NCBI GenBank assembly: GCA_045542415.1
Contig: JAZQKZ010000001.1
Location: 44,107 to 108,106 of the forward strand
Direction: 5' to 3'
Source of the DNA: UMGS1958 sp045542415
GTDB taxonomy: Bacteria > Bacillota > Clostridia > UBA1381
DNA length: 64,000 nt
Positions within the stretch are counted from its first letter, which is position 1, and the number at the start of each line of letters is the position of its first letter. Below are positions 24,433-32,970 of this stretch, piece after piece. The translations under genes and the position numbers were made by a program. A model generated the notes under the pieces. That model had not been told where the DNA came from. It worked only from the letters and a program-made list of their open reading frames with translations, and did not search any database.

Positions 24433-24464
24433 AAAAAGCACTTGCTTATGGCAAGTGCTTTTTT
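24433..24464 (+). terminator. Terminator of the tRNA pair
   Basis: AAGCACTTGC pairs with GCAAGTGCTT and is followed by a T-run. Confidence 0.92.
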
Positions 24465-24495
24465 CATTTCACAAATCCTTTGGAATTGTGAAATG
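24465..24495. repeat. Inverted repeat after the tRNA terminator
   Basis: CATTTCACAA (24465-24474) and TTGTGAAATG (24486-24495) are perfect arms around 11 bases. It has no T-run on either side and is 38 bases from the end of the converging galactokinase-like gene. Confidence 0.5.
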
Positions 24496-24532
24496 CACAA
24501 CCCACTGCATACATTACCTATAATGCACGGCT

Positions 24533-25567
24533 TTATATACATTTCGTAATGGCGAGCTGGGGAGGATATCCGAACTTGTCGATAAAGTTATCCCTGGTTT
24601 TTTTTATTATATAGTCCGCAAGCTTTGATTCAACAATTGCATATACGCTGTTTTCCCATGCTCTGGCACATAAACAACCGCTGCATTCGCGAAAATAGTG
24701 TGCAAGAGTTGTTTGCTCGTCGGAGGGGTGAAGGTGGCGTTCTATGGATTTCTGAGACTCGTTTACGATTTCAGCAAATTTACTTATCTGACAATATCGC
24801 AATTCCTTGCATGCCTGCTCGATTCTTCTGTTTTCTCCGGCGATGTGTTTCAGGAATCTGAAATTATCCGAATCGGTCATGTATTCATCTATGTCGCTGT
24901 AGGTGAATACTATAGGATGAATACGCTTTAAGGCTTCAAATTCACGCTTGATATTATTTTTAGCAAGTGTGTTGCCTCTTTTTCTTCCTCTTGCAAGAAT
25001 TATATACATGCTTCCGAGCGGTAGGGGGAGATGTCCGTTTTTGTTGGTGTCGATATAGCTGCACCATCCGGGCTTTGAAGAAAAAAGAGCTGTGTAATAC
25101 ATAAGATTTTTTCCGTTTCCGCAAAGATAAGCGGCATCTCTTGCGTCGGGAAGATCTGAGTTGTTAATCGTGTATAACCCCTTTAAAACAGCACATCTTA
25201 ATGATGGCTCGTAATTGTAGCCTTTGGGGATGTCAGTATCATAAAGTACTTCCGCACCGTTAAAACCGGTTTTATTGAAAATCTGACGTATTTTCGCTTC
25301 CTGCCGGCTGTTGCCGGTAAAGGCGTTGCGAATGTCGTATATTGCACAGGTATTGTGTTGGGTATTTTCGACCTTGATTGTGCCGCCATCGAGTCGTCTG
25401 AGTGCCGCACGGACACCCATTGAAAGGGTGCAGTTGAGTGAACGTGAGCCGTTAAGAGCGGCATGACCGAGCAGAGAGCATAAAAGACCGCTTTGTGAGA
25501 TTGTCAGATATGATGCGGCATCATTGAAGCGTCGGTAAAAATCGAGCTGTAGTTCAACAGTATTCAT
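24533..25567 (-). CDS. Galactokinase-like GHMP protein lacking the ATP-binding motif
   Basis: The 344-residue protein resembles galactokinase in order and length. SLLGHAALNGSRSLNCTLSM stands where galactokinases have the GRVNLIGEHTDYNGG signature, and RFLKHIAGENRRIEQACKEL followed by FAEIVNESQKSIERH matches the C-terminal helices. The glycine-serine ATP loop (PxGxGLSSSA) is replaced by DIPKGYNYEPSLRCAVLKG, and the sugar-binding acids are not recognisable. Catalysis is therefore unlikely. It could be a regulator, as known for Gal3-type proteins in yeast, or a decaying paralog, but the frame is intact. It has GGAG before the ATG and is divergent from greA. Confidence 0.65.
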   Translation of the reverse strand: MNTVELQLDFYRRFNDAASYLTISQSGLLCSLLGHAALNGSRSLNCTLSMGVRAALRRLDGGTIKVENTQHNTCAIYDIRNAFTGNSRQEAKIRQIFNKTGFNGAEVLYDTDIPKGYNYEPSLRCAVLKGLYTINNSDLPDARDAAYLCGNGKNLMYYTALFSSKPGWCSYIDTNKNGHLPLPLGSMYIILARGRKRGNTLAKNNIKREFEALKRIHPIVFTYSDIDEYMTDSDNFRFLKHIAGENRRIEQACKELRYCQISKFAEIVNESQKSIERHLHPSDEQTTLAHYFRECSGCLCARAWENSVYAIVESKLADYIIKKTRDNFIDKFGYPPQLAITKCI

Positions 25568-25645
25568 TTTAGTCTCCTTTAAGTTTAATAATAAATAGAT
25601 TTTTACCGAAAAAACAAAAAGCTATACGGAATTTTGAGATTTTAC

Positions 25646-25674
25646 TTGACTTTTACTGTGAAAAGGAGTATAAT
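25646..25674 (+). promoter_or_regulatory. Promoter of greA
   Basis: TTGACT (25646-25651), 17-base spacer, TATAAT (25669-25674). Confidence 0.82.
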
Positions 25675-25712
25675 GTTACAGTATGTTGATTTTTAGAAAG
25701 GATTGAACGAAA

Positions 25713-26186
25713 ATGGAAGAAAAAGAATATATCTTAACCCAAGAGGGTAAGGATGAGCTTGAAAATGAGCTTGATACTCTGAAGAATATTACAAGAAAAG
25801 AAGTATCAGAGAAAATCAAGGAAGCACGTTCATTCGGTGACCTTTCAGAGAACGCTGAGTATGATGCAGCTAAGGAAGAGCAGGCAGAGGTTGAGGCGAG
25901 AATAAGCCAGATTGAGCATATGCTTAAGTATGCAAGAGTGGTAGTTGATGACGGTCTCGACACAGTGACAGTAGGTAAGACAGTAACAGTGGAGTTCATT
26001 GATTCACCGATGGGAGAAAAAGAATACACAATAGTAGGTACATCGGAGGCAGATCCGTATAAGAACAGAATTTCATTTGAATCACCGGTAGGTGCTGCAA
26101 TTTTAAATCATGCAGAGGGTGATGTTGTAACAGCTGTTGTGCCGGCAGGTACATTGAACATCAAGATTGTTTCAATAAAGAGATAA
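25713..26186 (+). CDS. greA: Transcription elongation factor GreA
   Basis: GreA rescues backtracked RNA polymerase by stimulating transcript cleavage. The 157-residue protein has the N-terminal coiled coil with the acidic tip (EARSFGDLSENAEYDAAKEE) and the C-terminal FKBP-like domain with SPVGAAILNHAEGD. Length and both domains are standard. The ATG follows GAAAGGA. It is transcribed alone from its own promoter. Confidence 0.96.
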   Translation: MEEKEYILTQEGKDELENELDTLKNITRKEVSEKIKEARSFGDLSENAEYDAAKEEQAEVEARISQIEHMLKYARVVVDDGLDTVTVGKTVTVEFIDSPMGEKEYTIVGTSEADPYKNRISFESPVGAAILNHAEGDVVTAVVPAGTLNIKIVSIKR

Positions 26187-26245
26187 GCTGATGTAAGCGG
26201 TGATTTGTGGTATTTTCACAAAGTTTAAAAAAGGCATAAAAAGGC

Positions 26246-26274
26246 TTGACAATACAAGCTTTTTATGGTAATAT
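26246..26274 (+). promoter_or_regulatory. Promoter of rplU-rpmA
   Basis: TTGACA (26246-26251), 17-base spacer, TAATAT (26269-26274). Confidence 0.78.
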
Positions 26275-26284
26275 TAAAGAGATG

Positions 26285-26360
26285 TGACCGCATTGACCGG
26301 GTTCATAAAACTGTTCGCAGTACCCGTTGACAGCGAGTCCTCGAAATTATATGAGGAGGT
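26285..26360 (+). ncRNA. Ribosomal protein L21 leader
   Basis: The leader folds as CGGGT...ACCCG enclosing CTG-TTCG-CAG, followed by a hairpin CCTC...GAGG that covers the rplU ribosome site. Its position before rplU and this two-hairpin plan fit the known Firmicutes L21 leader, through which excess L21 is thought to block its own synthesis. The family match is from memory and layout, not from a covariance search. Confidence 0.65.
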
Positions 26361-26369
26361 GTTTTATAA

Positions 26370-26681
26370 ATGTATGCAGTAATCGTAACAGGCGGTAAGC
26401 AGTACAAGGTATCAGAGGGTGATACATTATTCATTGAGAAGCTTGAGGTTGAGGAAGGTGCTACAGTAACTTTCGATCAGGTTCTCATGGCTGGTGAGGG
26501 CACAGACGTTAAGGTTGGTGTTCCGACAGTTGAGGGTGCTACTGTTGAGGCTAAGGTAGTTAAGAACGGCAAGGCTAAGAAGATCTATGTGTTCAAGATG
26601 AAGAGAAAGAAGAACTATAGACGTAAGAAGGGCCACAGACAGCCGTACACAAAGATTGAGATCACAAAGATCAACGCGTAA
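26370..26681 (+). CDS. rplU: 50S ribosomal protein L21
   Basis: The 103-residue protein reads MYAVIVTGGKQYKVSEGD at the start and has KKNYRRKKGHRQPYTKIEI near the C-terminus, both highly conserved L21 segments that bind 23S rRNA. AGGAGGTG lies eight bases upstream. Only 44 bases separate it from rpmA. In most Firmicutes the Prp protease gene (ysxB) sits between the two; here it is missing. Confidence 0.97.
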   Translation: MYAVIVTGGKQYKVSEGDTLFIEKLEVEEGATVTFDQVLMAGEGTDVKVGVPTVEGATVEAKVVKNGKAKKIYVFKMKRKKNYRRKKGHRQPYTKIEITKINA

Positions 26682-26725
26682 ATTTTTTGGAAACAAGCTA
26701 TATTTTTGAGAAAGAGGTGTTTTAA

Positions 26726-26980
26726 ATGGCTCATAAAAAAGGTATGGGTAGTACAAAAAACGGTCGTGACAGCGAATCGAAGAGACTCGGCGCAAAGAGA
26801 GCTGACGGTCAGTTCGTTTTAGCCGGCAATATCTTAGTTAGACAGCGTGGAACAAAGATCCACCCGGGCAACAATGTAGGTATCGGTTCAGATGATACAT
26901 TATTCGCTTTAATCGACGGTAGAGTTAAGTTTGAGAGAAAGGGCAGAGACAAGAAGCAGTGCAGTGTCTATGCCGACTAA
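26726..26980 (+). CDS. rpmA: 50S ribosomal protein L27 without N-terminal extension
   Basis: The 84-residue protein starts MAHKKGMGSTKNGRDSESKR. L27 reaches the peptidyl transferase centre with its N-terminus. Most Firmicutes make it with a roughly nine-residue extension ending FF/FA that the Prp protease removes. Here the protein begins directly at the mature position, as in E. coli, which agrees with the lack of a prp gene. The AAAGAGGTG ribosome site confirms this start. Confidence 0.97.
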   Translation: MAHKKGMGSTKNGRDSESKRLGAKRADGQFVLAGNILVRQRGTKIHPGNNVGIGSDDTLFALIDGRVKFERKGRDKKQCSVYAD

Positions 26981-27000
26981 TTTAACATAGGTATTACTTA

Positions 27001-27036
27001 CAGGATACATCTATTATAGTTGTATCCTGTTTTTTT
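27001..27036 (+). terminator. Terminator of rplU-rpmA
   Basis: CAGGATACA pairs with TGTATCCTG, followed by seven T. Confidence 0.92.
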
Positions 27037-27084
27037 CGAGGAGGGCTGAATAAATTTCCGCAATCCTTAGAAGAGTAGATAAAA

Positions 27085-27110
27085 GCAATTCTAATTATAA
27101 TAAGAATTGC
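27085..27110. other. Hairpin in the obgE leader
   Basis: GCAATTCT and AGAATTGC form perfect eight-base arms around ten A/T bases, about 70 bases before obgE. There is no T-run, so it is more likely a leader element or protein site than a terminator. Confidence 0.4.
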
Positions 27111-27177
27111 AACAATGATTATTATCTAAGCATGCAAAAGGATTTTGTGTGCGCAAACTGAAACGGAGGGTGCAAAA

Positions 27178-28455
27178 ATGTTTATAGATAAAGCGAAGAT
27201 ATTTATAAAGGCAGGTGACGGCGGTCACGGTTCAATTCATTTCAGACGTGAGAAGTACGTTGCGGCAGGCGGTCCTGACGGCGGTGACGGTGGTAAGGGC
27301 GGCAACATTATCTTTAAGGTAGAGCTTGGAATGACAACGCTTATGGACTTTAAGTATAAAAAGAAGTATGTAGCACCCAACGGTGAGAATGGTGTAGGTA
27401 AGCGTCAGAAAGGCAAAAGCGGCGAGGATGTCATAATCAAGGTTCCGCAGGGAACTATTATCCGCGATTACGAATCAGGACGAATTATGGCAGATATGTC
27501 TGACCCGGAGCGTGAGGTTATTCTTGCCAGAGGCGGTAACGGCGGCTGGGGAAATTCACATTTTGCTACAGCGGTGAGACAGACTCCGAACTTTGCAAAG
27601 AACGGTCAGAAGGGCGACGAGAGAATGATTACTCTTGAGTTGAAGCTTCTTGCAGATGTGGGACTTGCAGGATTTCCGAATGTCGGAAAATCCACATTGC
27701 TTTCACGCACAACAAAGGCAGATCCCAAGATTGCAAACTATCACTTTACAACACTTGAGCCTAATCTCGGCGTAGTTGATCTCGGAAACCACAGAAGCTT
27801 TGTAATGGCAGATATTCCGGGACTTATAGAGGGTGCGTCCGAGGGTGTTGGCTTAGGTCATGAATTTTTGAAGCACATAGAGCGTACAAGGGTTCTTATT
27901 CACGTTGTTGATGTATCGGGAATTGAGGGCAGAAACCCCATTGAGGACTTTGATATAATCAATGCAGAGCTTTCAAAGTACAATATGGAGCTTGAGGACA
28001 GACCGCAGATAGTGGCGGCGAATAAGACTGATATCATTCAGGATGAGGATGCATATAATGACTTCATTGAAGAAATGGAGAAGAGAGGCTATAAGGTATT
28101 TCCGATAAGTGCTGCAACCGGACAAGGTGTTGATGAACTGATGAAATACACATATGAGGAGCTTTCAAAGCTTCCGCCTATTCTGGTTTATGAACCTGAA
28201 ATGGATATCAATGAGGAAGAGTTTATCCTTGATGAAAAGGGATTTGAGATTACAAGAGAAAATGAATTCTATGTTGTAAGCGGTTCGTGGATTGAGGCTG
28301 TTGGCGGAAGTGTCAACTTTGACGATAACGAGAGCTTGCAGTATTTCCAGAGAGCATTGCTTAATCACGGTGTAATTGATGCACTTGTTGAAGCAGGCAT
28401 TCAGGAGGGCGATACAGTAATCATCGGTGATCTCAAATTTGACTTTGTTTACTAA
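27178..28455 (+). CDS. obgE: Essential GTPase Obg
   Basis: The 425-residue protein acts in 50S assembly and stress signalling. It has the glycine-rich Obg domain (AGDGGHGSIHFRREKY and GGPDGGDGGKGGN), a G domain with GFPNVGKSTLL, the DIPGLIEGASEGVGLG switch region and NKTD, and the C-terminal OCT domain (about 345-425) found in Gram-positive Obg. ATG 27178 follows GGAGGGTG; the frame stays open upstream but without a good start. It is a single gene here, not joined to rpmA, from which it is separated by a terminator. Confidence 0.96.
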   Translation: MFIDKAKIFIKAGDGGHGSIHFRREKYVAAGGPDGGDGGKGGNIIFKVELGMTTLMDFKYKKKYVAPNGENGVGKRQKGKSGEDVIIKVPQGTIIRDYESGRIMADMSDPEREVILARGGNGGWGNSHFATAVRQTPNFAKNGQKGDERMITLELKLLADVGLAGFPNVGKSTLLSRTTKADPKIANYHFTTLEPNLGVVDLGNHRSFVMADIPGLIEGASEGVGLGHEFLKHIERTRVLIHVVDVSGIEGRNPIEDFDIINAELSKYNMELEDRPQIVAANKTDIIQDEDAYNDFIEEMEKRGYKVFPISAATGQGVDELMKYTYEELSKLPPILVYEPEMDINEEEFILDEKGFEITRENEFYVVSGSWIEAVGGSVNFDDNESLQYFQRALLNHGVIDALVEAGIQEGDTVIIGDLKFDFVY

Positions 28456-28462
28456 TAAGAAT

Positions 28463-28497
28463 AAGACGGTATAATGAAAAGTTATATCGTCTTTTTG
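28463..28497 (+). terminator. Terminator of obgE
   Basis: AAGACGGTATAA pairs with TTATATCGTCTT (one G-T pair), followed by TTT. Confidence 0.8.
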
Positions 28498-28540
28498 TGA
28501 TTGGAGAATACTATGTCCGGCATTGAAATTGAGAAAATTG

Positions 28541-28569
28541 TTGACAATGGTCAGAAAATGTGATATACT
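28541..28569 (+). promoter_or_regulatory. Promoter of the structured RNA and potABCD
   Basis: TTGACA (28541-28546), 17-base spacer, TATACT (28564-28569). Confidence 0.85.
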
Positions 28570-28575
28570 AAACGT

Positions 28576-28929
28576 ATCATCAGCATTTGGAAGAATATAT
28601 TTATACGATAGGATTTCCAAGGGTGGGGATGTACGACCGCTTATGCAGATAAGCTAAGGCCACACGGACAGCCGGGTCGAACGCCGAACGCCGATTTTAT
28701 CGGTTAGCAGTCATGGACTGCATTATTGATTGAGTTAAAAGCTCAAATTTTATAAGTTGGTTACTTTATAAACCATGTGCAAATGCACACATCGACTTGT
28801 GAAACGGTCAATAAGAGTACGCGGAAGCAATCTTTACTTTCTATCTTATAAATATGCAATCCATTGTTTTTTGCGTATTATGATTTTTCACGGTAAGCGA
28901 TGTTTTATGAATTGCTTACCGTTTTTATT
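28576..28929 (+). ncRNA. Structured non-coding RNA, candidate raiA-type
   Basis: Between a strong promoter and a strong terminator lies about 350 bases without an ORF but rich in stable stems. They include GCTTAT-GCAG-ATAAGC, CCGAT-TTT-ATCGG, GCAGTC-ATG-GACTGC, GGTT/AACC and TGTGCA/TGCACA inside an AAGTTG/CGACTT stem, and a long-range GACCG/CGGTC pairing. The multi-junction fold and GC-rich core (about 28620-28730) in an AT-rich setting indicate a conserved RNA. From memory, the size and host range suggest the raiA RNA of Firmicutes; 6S and SRP RNA do not fit. It could instead be a leader controlling potABCD, but a terminator separates them. Confidence 0.65.
28890..28929 (+). terminator. Terminator of the structured RNA
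   Basis: ACGGTAAGC pairs with GCTTACCGT and is followed by TTTTATTTTAT. It lies 25 bases before potA, so potA needs read-through or control of this hairpin. Confidence 0.88.
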
Positions 28930-28953
28930 TTATATAATTAAGGAAGTGTCGAT

Positions 28954-30069
28954 ATGAAAAAAATCATAGAACTTAAAAATATATCAAAGGAATTTGAGGA
29001 TGAAAAGGTATTGAATTCCATAAATCTGGATATATATGACAAGCAGTTCGTAACGCTGTTAGGTCCATCGGGCTGCGGTAAGACTACTATGCTGAGAATA
29101 ATCGGTGGATTTGAGACTCCTGATGAGGGAGAGGTGCTGTTTGAGGAAAAGAAAATCAATGATGTACCGTCATATAAAAGACATATTAATACTGTTTTTC
29201 AGAAATATGCTCTGTTTCCGCATCTTAATGTATTTGAGAACATAGCATTTGCTTTGCGTGTACAGAAGAGACCTAATGATGAAATAATCAGACGAGTAAA
29301 AGAGATGCTGGAATTGGTTGCATTGAAAGGCTTTGAGAGAAAGAATGTAACAAAGCTTTCGGGAGGTCAGCAGCAGAGAGTTGCAATTGCCCGTGCTCTT
29401 ATAAGCCATCCGAGAGTGCTGCTGCTTGACGAGCCGCTTGGCGCGCTTGACCTGAAGCTTCGTAAGGATATGCAGAATGAGCTTAAAAAGATTCAGAAGC
29501 AGACAGGAATTACTTTTATTTATGTAACGCACGATCAGGAAGAGGCTTTATCAATGTCTGACGTTGTGGTTGTCATGGCAGACGGTGAAATTCAGCAGAT
29601 CGGAACTCCGATTGATATATATAATGAGCCTGTCAATGCTTTTGTTGCAGACTTTATCGGCGAGAGTAATATTGTTGACGGTATCATGAATGATGACTTT
29701 AATGTAACGTTCTCAGGTAAGCAGTTCAAGTGCGTGGATAAAGGTTTTAAGCCGGGCGAGGCAGTGGATGTTGTTGTACGTCCGGAGGATGTTGATGTAG
29801 TTAAAAAAGAAGACGGAATGCTTACGGGAACGGTAACATCTGTTACATTCAAGGGTGTTCATTATGAGATAATCGTTGATAGAGACGGTTTTAAATGGAT
29901 GATTCAATCTACAGATTTTGTGGATGTTAACGCAGAAATCGGCGTATATATTGAGCCGGATGCGATACACATAATGAAGAAATCTGATTACTCGGGACAG
30001 TACGGTGACTATTCTACATTCAGTGATGAAATAGAAGAGCTGTCAAACACTGAAACTGTTGAAGATTAA
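28954..30069 (+). CDS. potA: Spermidine/putrescine ABC transporter ATP-binding protein
   Basis: The 371-residue ATPase powers polyamine uptake. It has the Walker A LLGPSGCGKTTMLR, the signature LSGGQQQRVAIARAL, Walker B LLLDEP, the switch histidine in YVTHDQEE, and a C-terminal TOBE-type regulatory domain (about 275-345). The length and tail match PotA. It is the first of four genes; potB follows 34 bases later. AAGGAAGTG precedes the ATG. No separate promoter is seen between the RNA terminator and potA. Confidence 0.93.
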   Translation: MKKIIELKNISKEFEDEKVLNSINLDIYDKQFVTLLGPSGCGKTTMLRIIGGFETPDEGEVLFEEKKINDVPSYKRHINTVFQKYALFPHLNVFENIAFALRVQKRPNDEIIRRVKEMLELVALKGFERKNVTKLSGGQQQRVAIARALISHPRVLLLDEPLGALDLKLRKDMQNELKKIQKQTGITFIYVTHDQEEALSMSDVVVVMADGEIQQIGTPIDIYNEPVNAFVADFIGESNIVDGIMNDDFNVTFSGKQFKCVDKGFKPGEAVDVVVRPEDVDVVKKEDGMLTGTVTSVTFKGVHYEIIVDRDGFKWMIQSTDFVDVNAEIGVYIEPDAIHIMKKSDYSGQYGDYSTFSDEIEELSNTETVED

Positions 30070-30103
30070 TCTGAAAATTGGTTATGGGGAAGGAGTCGGT
30101 TCT

Positions 30104-30928
30104 ATGAATAAAATCAGAACAGGTATGGGCAGGCTTGCAGCGATGCCGCATATATTATGGACTGTTATGTTCATTGTTGCACCGCTGATTTTTGTTATAT
30201 ATTATACATTTACGACATATGAGGGTGCATTTACATTTGAAAATATTGTTGCACTTCAGGATCATGTCGGAACATTTATGCTGTCGATAAGCTTATCTAT
30301 AATAGCTACGTTTATATGCTTTCTGGTAGGATACCCGCTTGCATATATTATTGCAAGAAGTAAGGAAAAGTCGCAGAAAATTATGGTTATGCTTATAATG
30401 CTGCCTATGTGGACAAATCTGCTTATAAGAACATACTCAATGATGGCAATTATGGATGATGGCGGATTTTTAAATACTATTCTTGATTATTTTAATCTGG
30501 GAAAAGTACATCTTATAGGTACAAAGGGTGCAGTTATATTTGGTATGGTATATGACTTTTTACCGTACATGGTACTGCCGATATATACAACAATAGCAAA
30601 GCTTGACAACAATCTCCTTGAAGCGGCAAGTGATTTGGGATGTAATAATTTTGAAGTGCTTACAAGAGTGATACTTCCGTTGTCTTCATCGGGAATAATT
30701 TCGGGAGTGACAATGGTATTTGTGCCGTCAATAAGTACATTCTATATATCACAGAAGCTTGGCGGAGGAACATTTGAGCTTATAGGTGACACAATAGAAA
30801 GACAATTCCAGAACAGTTCTACATATAATGTAGGTGCGGCTATTTCGTTGGTAATGATGATTCTGGTATTGATTTCTTTGGCAATCATGAATAAATTCAC
30901 GGAGGCTGAAGGAGGAGAAGAGAAATGA
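30104..30928 (+). CDS. potB: Spermidine/putrescine ABC transporter permease PotB
   Basis: The 274-residue permease has six predicted helices and the EAA loop DNNLLEAASDLGCNNFEVLTRV that contacts PotA. ATG 30104 follows AAGGAG; earlier in-frame starts lack a ribosome site. Its last four bases overlap potC (ATGA), showing translational coupling. PotB and PotC form the membrane channel of the importer. Confidence 0.93.
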   Translation: MNKIRTGMGRLAAMPHILWTVMFIVAPLIFVIYYTFTTYEGAFTFENIVALQDHVGTFMLSISLSIIATFICFLVGYPLAYIIARSKEKSQKIMVMLIMLPMWTNLLIRTYSMMAIMDDGGFLNTILDYFNLGKVHLIGTKGAVIFGMVYDFLPYMVLPIYTTIAKLDNNLLEAASDLGCNNFEVLTRVILPLSSSGIISGVTMVFVPSISTFYISQKLGGGTFELIGDTIERQFQNSSTYNVGAAISLVMMILVLISLAIMNKFTEAEGGEEK

Positions 30929-31734
30929 AAACGCTTTCAAGGGTATATACCGCACTTGTGTTTATAATTTTATATATCCCGATAATTGTTTTGATGCTGT
31001 TCTCTTTCAACAGTACAAGCAACACCGGAGGCATGACGGGATTGTCGCTGTATTGGTATAAGGAACTGTTTAACAGTCCCGATACCTTTACTGCACTTAA
31101 AAATACAATGATTCTTGCAATCAGTGCGGCAACAATTTCCACAGTGATAGGAACAGCGGCGGCTGTCGGTATTAATAAGTTCAAAAGAAACATGAGTAAA
31201 AATATGCTGATTTCTGTTACGAATGTACCGATGATGAATCCGGATATTGTGACCGGTATTTCAATGATGCTTCTTTTTGTGTTTATCGGAACAATTATCG
31301 GAAGTGAAGAAAAATTAGGATTCGGAACTCTGTTGATTTCGCACGTTACATTCTGCCTGCCTTATGTAATCCTGTCGGTAAGACCTAAGCTTTTGCAGAT
31401 GAATAAGGCATTACCGGAGGCAGCTATGGATTTGGGATGTACGCCGTTGCAGTCATTTTTCAAGGTTGAGCTTCCTAATATTTTTTCGGGTGTTGTATCG
31501 GGATTTATTCTTGCGTTTACGCTGTCGCTGGACGATTTTGTTATAAGCTATTTTACAACAGGAAATGATTTCCAGACTCTTCCACTGCTTATTTATTCAA
31601 TGACAAAGAAAGAGGTAAAGCCGGATATTTATGCGTTATCGACGCTTATGATTGTGGCGGTTACAGTTCTCCTGCTGCTCTCAAATATTTCCTCAAAGGA
31701 AAAGACAGCAGACAGAAAGGCGGCAATGAAATGA
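30925..31734 (+). CDS. potC: Spermidine/putrescine ABC transporter permease PotC
   Basis: The 269-residue second permease starts with a long helix (VYTALVFIILYIPIIVLMLF) and LFSFNSTS, typical of PotC, and has the EAA loop KALPEAAMDLGCTPLQSFFKV and the conserved LDDFVISYF. It overlaps potB and potD by four bases each, so the set is made in fixed ratio. Confidence 0.93.
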   Translation: MKTLSRVYTALVFIILYIPIIVLMLFSFNSTSNTGGMTGLSLYWYKELFNSPDTFTALKNTMILAISAATISTVIGTAAAVGINKFKRNMSKNMLISVTNVPMMNPDIVTGISMMLLFVFIGTIIGSEEKLGFGTLLISHVTFCLPYVILSVRPKLLQMNKALPEAAMDLGCTPLQSFFKVELPNIFSGVVSGFILAFTLSLDDFVISYFTTGNDFQTLPLLIYSMTKKEVKPDIYALSTLMIVAVTVLLLLSNISSKEKTADRKAAMK

Positions 31735-32930
31735 AGAAAATATTATATACAGCACCGCTTGCGGCACTGCTGCTGTTGAGCGGCTGCGGTGAAGAGAAAC
31801 AGGATCTGGTGCTTAATGTTTACAATTGGGGACAGTATATTTCGGACGGCTCAGAGGGTACGCTTAACGTAAACGAGGAGTTTGAGAAGTATTATTATGA
31901 GAAGTACGGCAAAGAGGTAAAGATAAATTATACAACCTACGCGAGTAATGAGGATATGTATAATAAAATTAAAAGCGGCTCTGCCTCTTATGATGTAATT
32001 ATCCCGTCCGACTATATGATAGAGCGTATGATAGATGAGGATATGCTTTTAAAGCTTGATTTTAATAATATCCCGAATTACGAGTATGTAAACGAGAATT
32101 ACAGAAATCTGTTCTTTGACCCGAATAATGAATATTCAGTTCCATACACCTATGGAATGGTAGGCGTAATCTATAATGAAACAATGGTAGATGAAGAGGA
32201 TATCGGCAGCTGGGATTTGTTATGGAATGAAAAGTATAAGGGTAAAATACTGCAGTTCAACAATCCGCGAGATGCGTTTGCTACGGCGATTTATTGGGAC
32301 GGAGACGATGTTAATTCGACTGATCCGGCTGTGTGGAAAGAGGCTGTTGAGAAGCTGAAAATGCAAAAGCCCCTGGTACAGAGCTATGTAATGGACGAAA
32401 TTTTCAATAAAATGAAAAACGGTTCAGCGGCTATTGCACCGTACTATGCGGGAGATTATCTCACGATGTATGACAGTAACGACAGTCTGAAATTCTATTA
32501 TCCAAAAGAGGGAACCAATGTCTTTGTAGATTCAATGTGCGTTCCAAGCTGTGCAAGAAATAAAGAGCTTGCAGAAGAATATATCAATTTTATGCTCAGT
32601 GATGATATTGCGATTGCAAATGCAGAGTATCTTGCATATTCATCACCTCATGATAATGTAACAACTAATGCGGATTATATTGAGGGGATGCTGGAATGGA
32701 ATGAGGAAGCGATGGATATTTTATATCCGACAGACCTCGATTTCCACACCTCATACTTTGAAAATCTGGAGCCGGACACTTTAGAGCTGCAAAATAGCTT
32801 GTGGGAGACACTGAAAATAGAGAACTCGGTTGAACCCTGGATATATATAACAAGCGGTTCAATTGTAGGACTGCTGATACTGATGTTTTTATATCGGTAT
32901 ATAAGGAACAGAGTACGGAATAGATATTAG
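31731..32930 (+). CDS. potD: Polyamine-binding lipoprotein PotD with C-terminal membrane segment
   Basis: The 399-residue solute-binding protein captures spermidine or putrescine outside the membrane. It has a lipobox (LLLLSGCG, lipid on Cys19), the NVYNWGQYISDG start of the mature domain and SYDVIIPSDYMIERM, all typical of PotD. Oddly, it ends with a hydrophobic helix (about 370-388) and a basic tail (RYIRNRVRNRY), so both ends would be membrane-bound. It closes the pot operon before a strong terminator. Confidence 0.93.
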   Translation: MKKILYTAPLAALLLLSGCGEEKQDLVLNVYNWGQYISDGSEGTLNVNEEFEKYYYEKYGKEVKINYTTYASNEDMYNKIKSGSASYDVIIPSDYMIERMIDEDMLLKLDFNNIPNYEYVNENYRNLFFDPNNEYSVPYTYGMVGVIYNETMVDEEDIGSWDLLWNEKYKGKILQFNNPRDAFATAIYWDGDDVNSTDPAVWKEAVEKLKMQKPLVQSYVMDEIFNKMKNGSAAIAPYYAGDYLTMYDSNDSLKFYYPKEGTNVFVDSMCVPSCARNKELAEEYINFMLSDDIAIANAEYLAYSSPHDNVTTNADYIEGMLEWNEEAMDILYPTDLDFHTSYFENLEPDTLELQNSLWETLKIENSVEPWIYITSGSIVGLLILMFLYRYIRNRVRNRY

Positions 32931-32934
32931 AAAT

Positions 32935-32966
32935 AAAAAATGACTTGCTGAAGCAAGTCATTTTTT
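32935..32966 (+). terminator. Terminator of potABCD
   Basis: AAATGACTTGC pairs with GCAAGTCATTT around TGAA, with A- and T-runs on both sides; it may also serve the converging tRNA-Leu. Confidence 0.92.
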
Positions 32967-32970
32967 ATCA

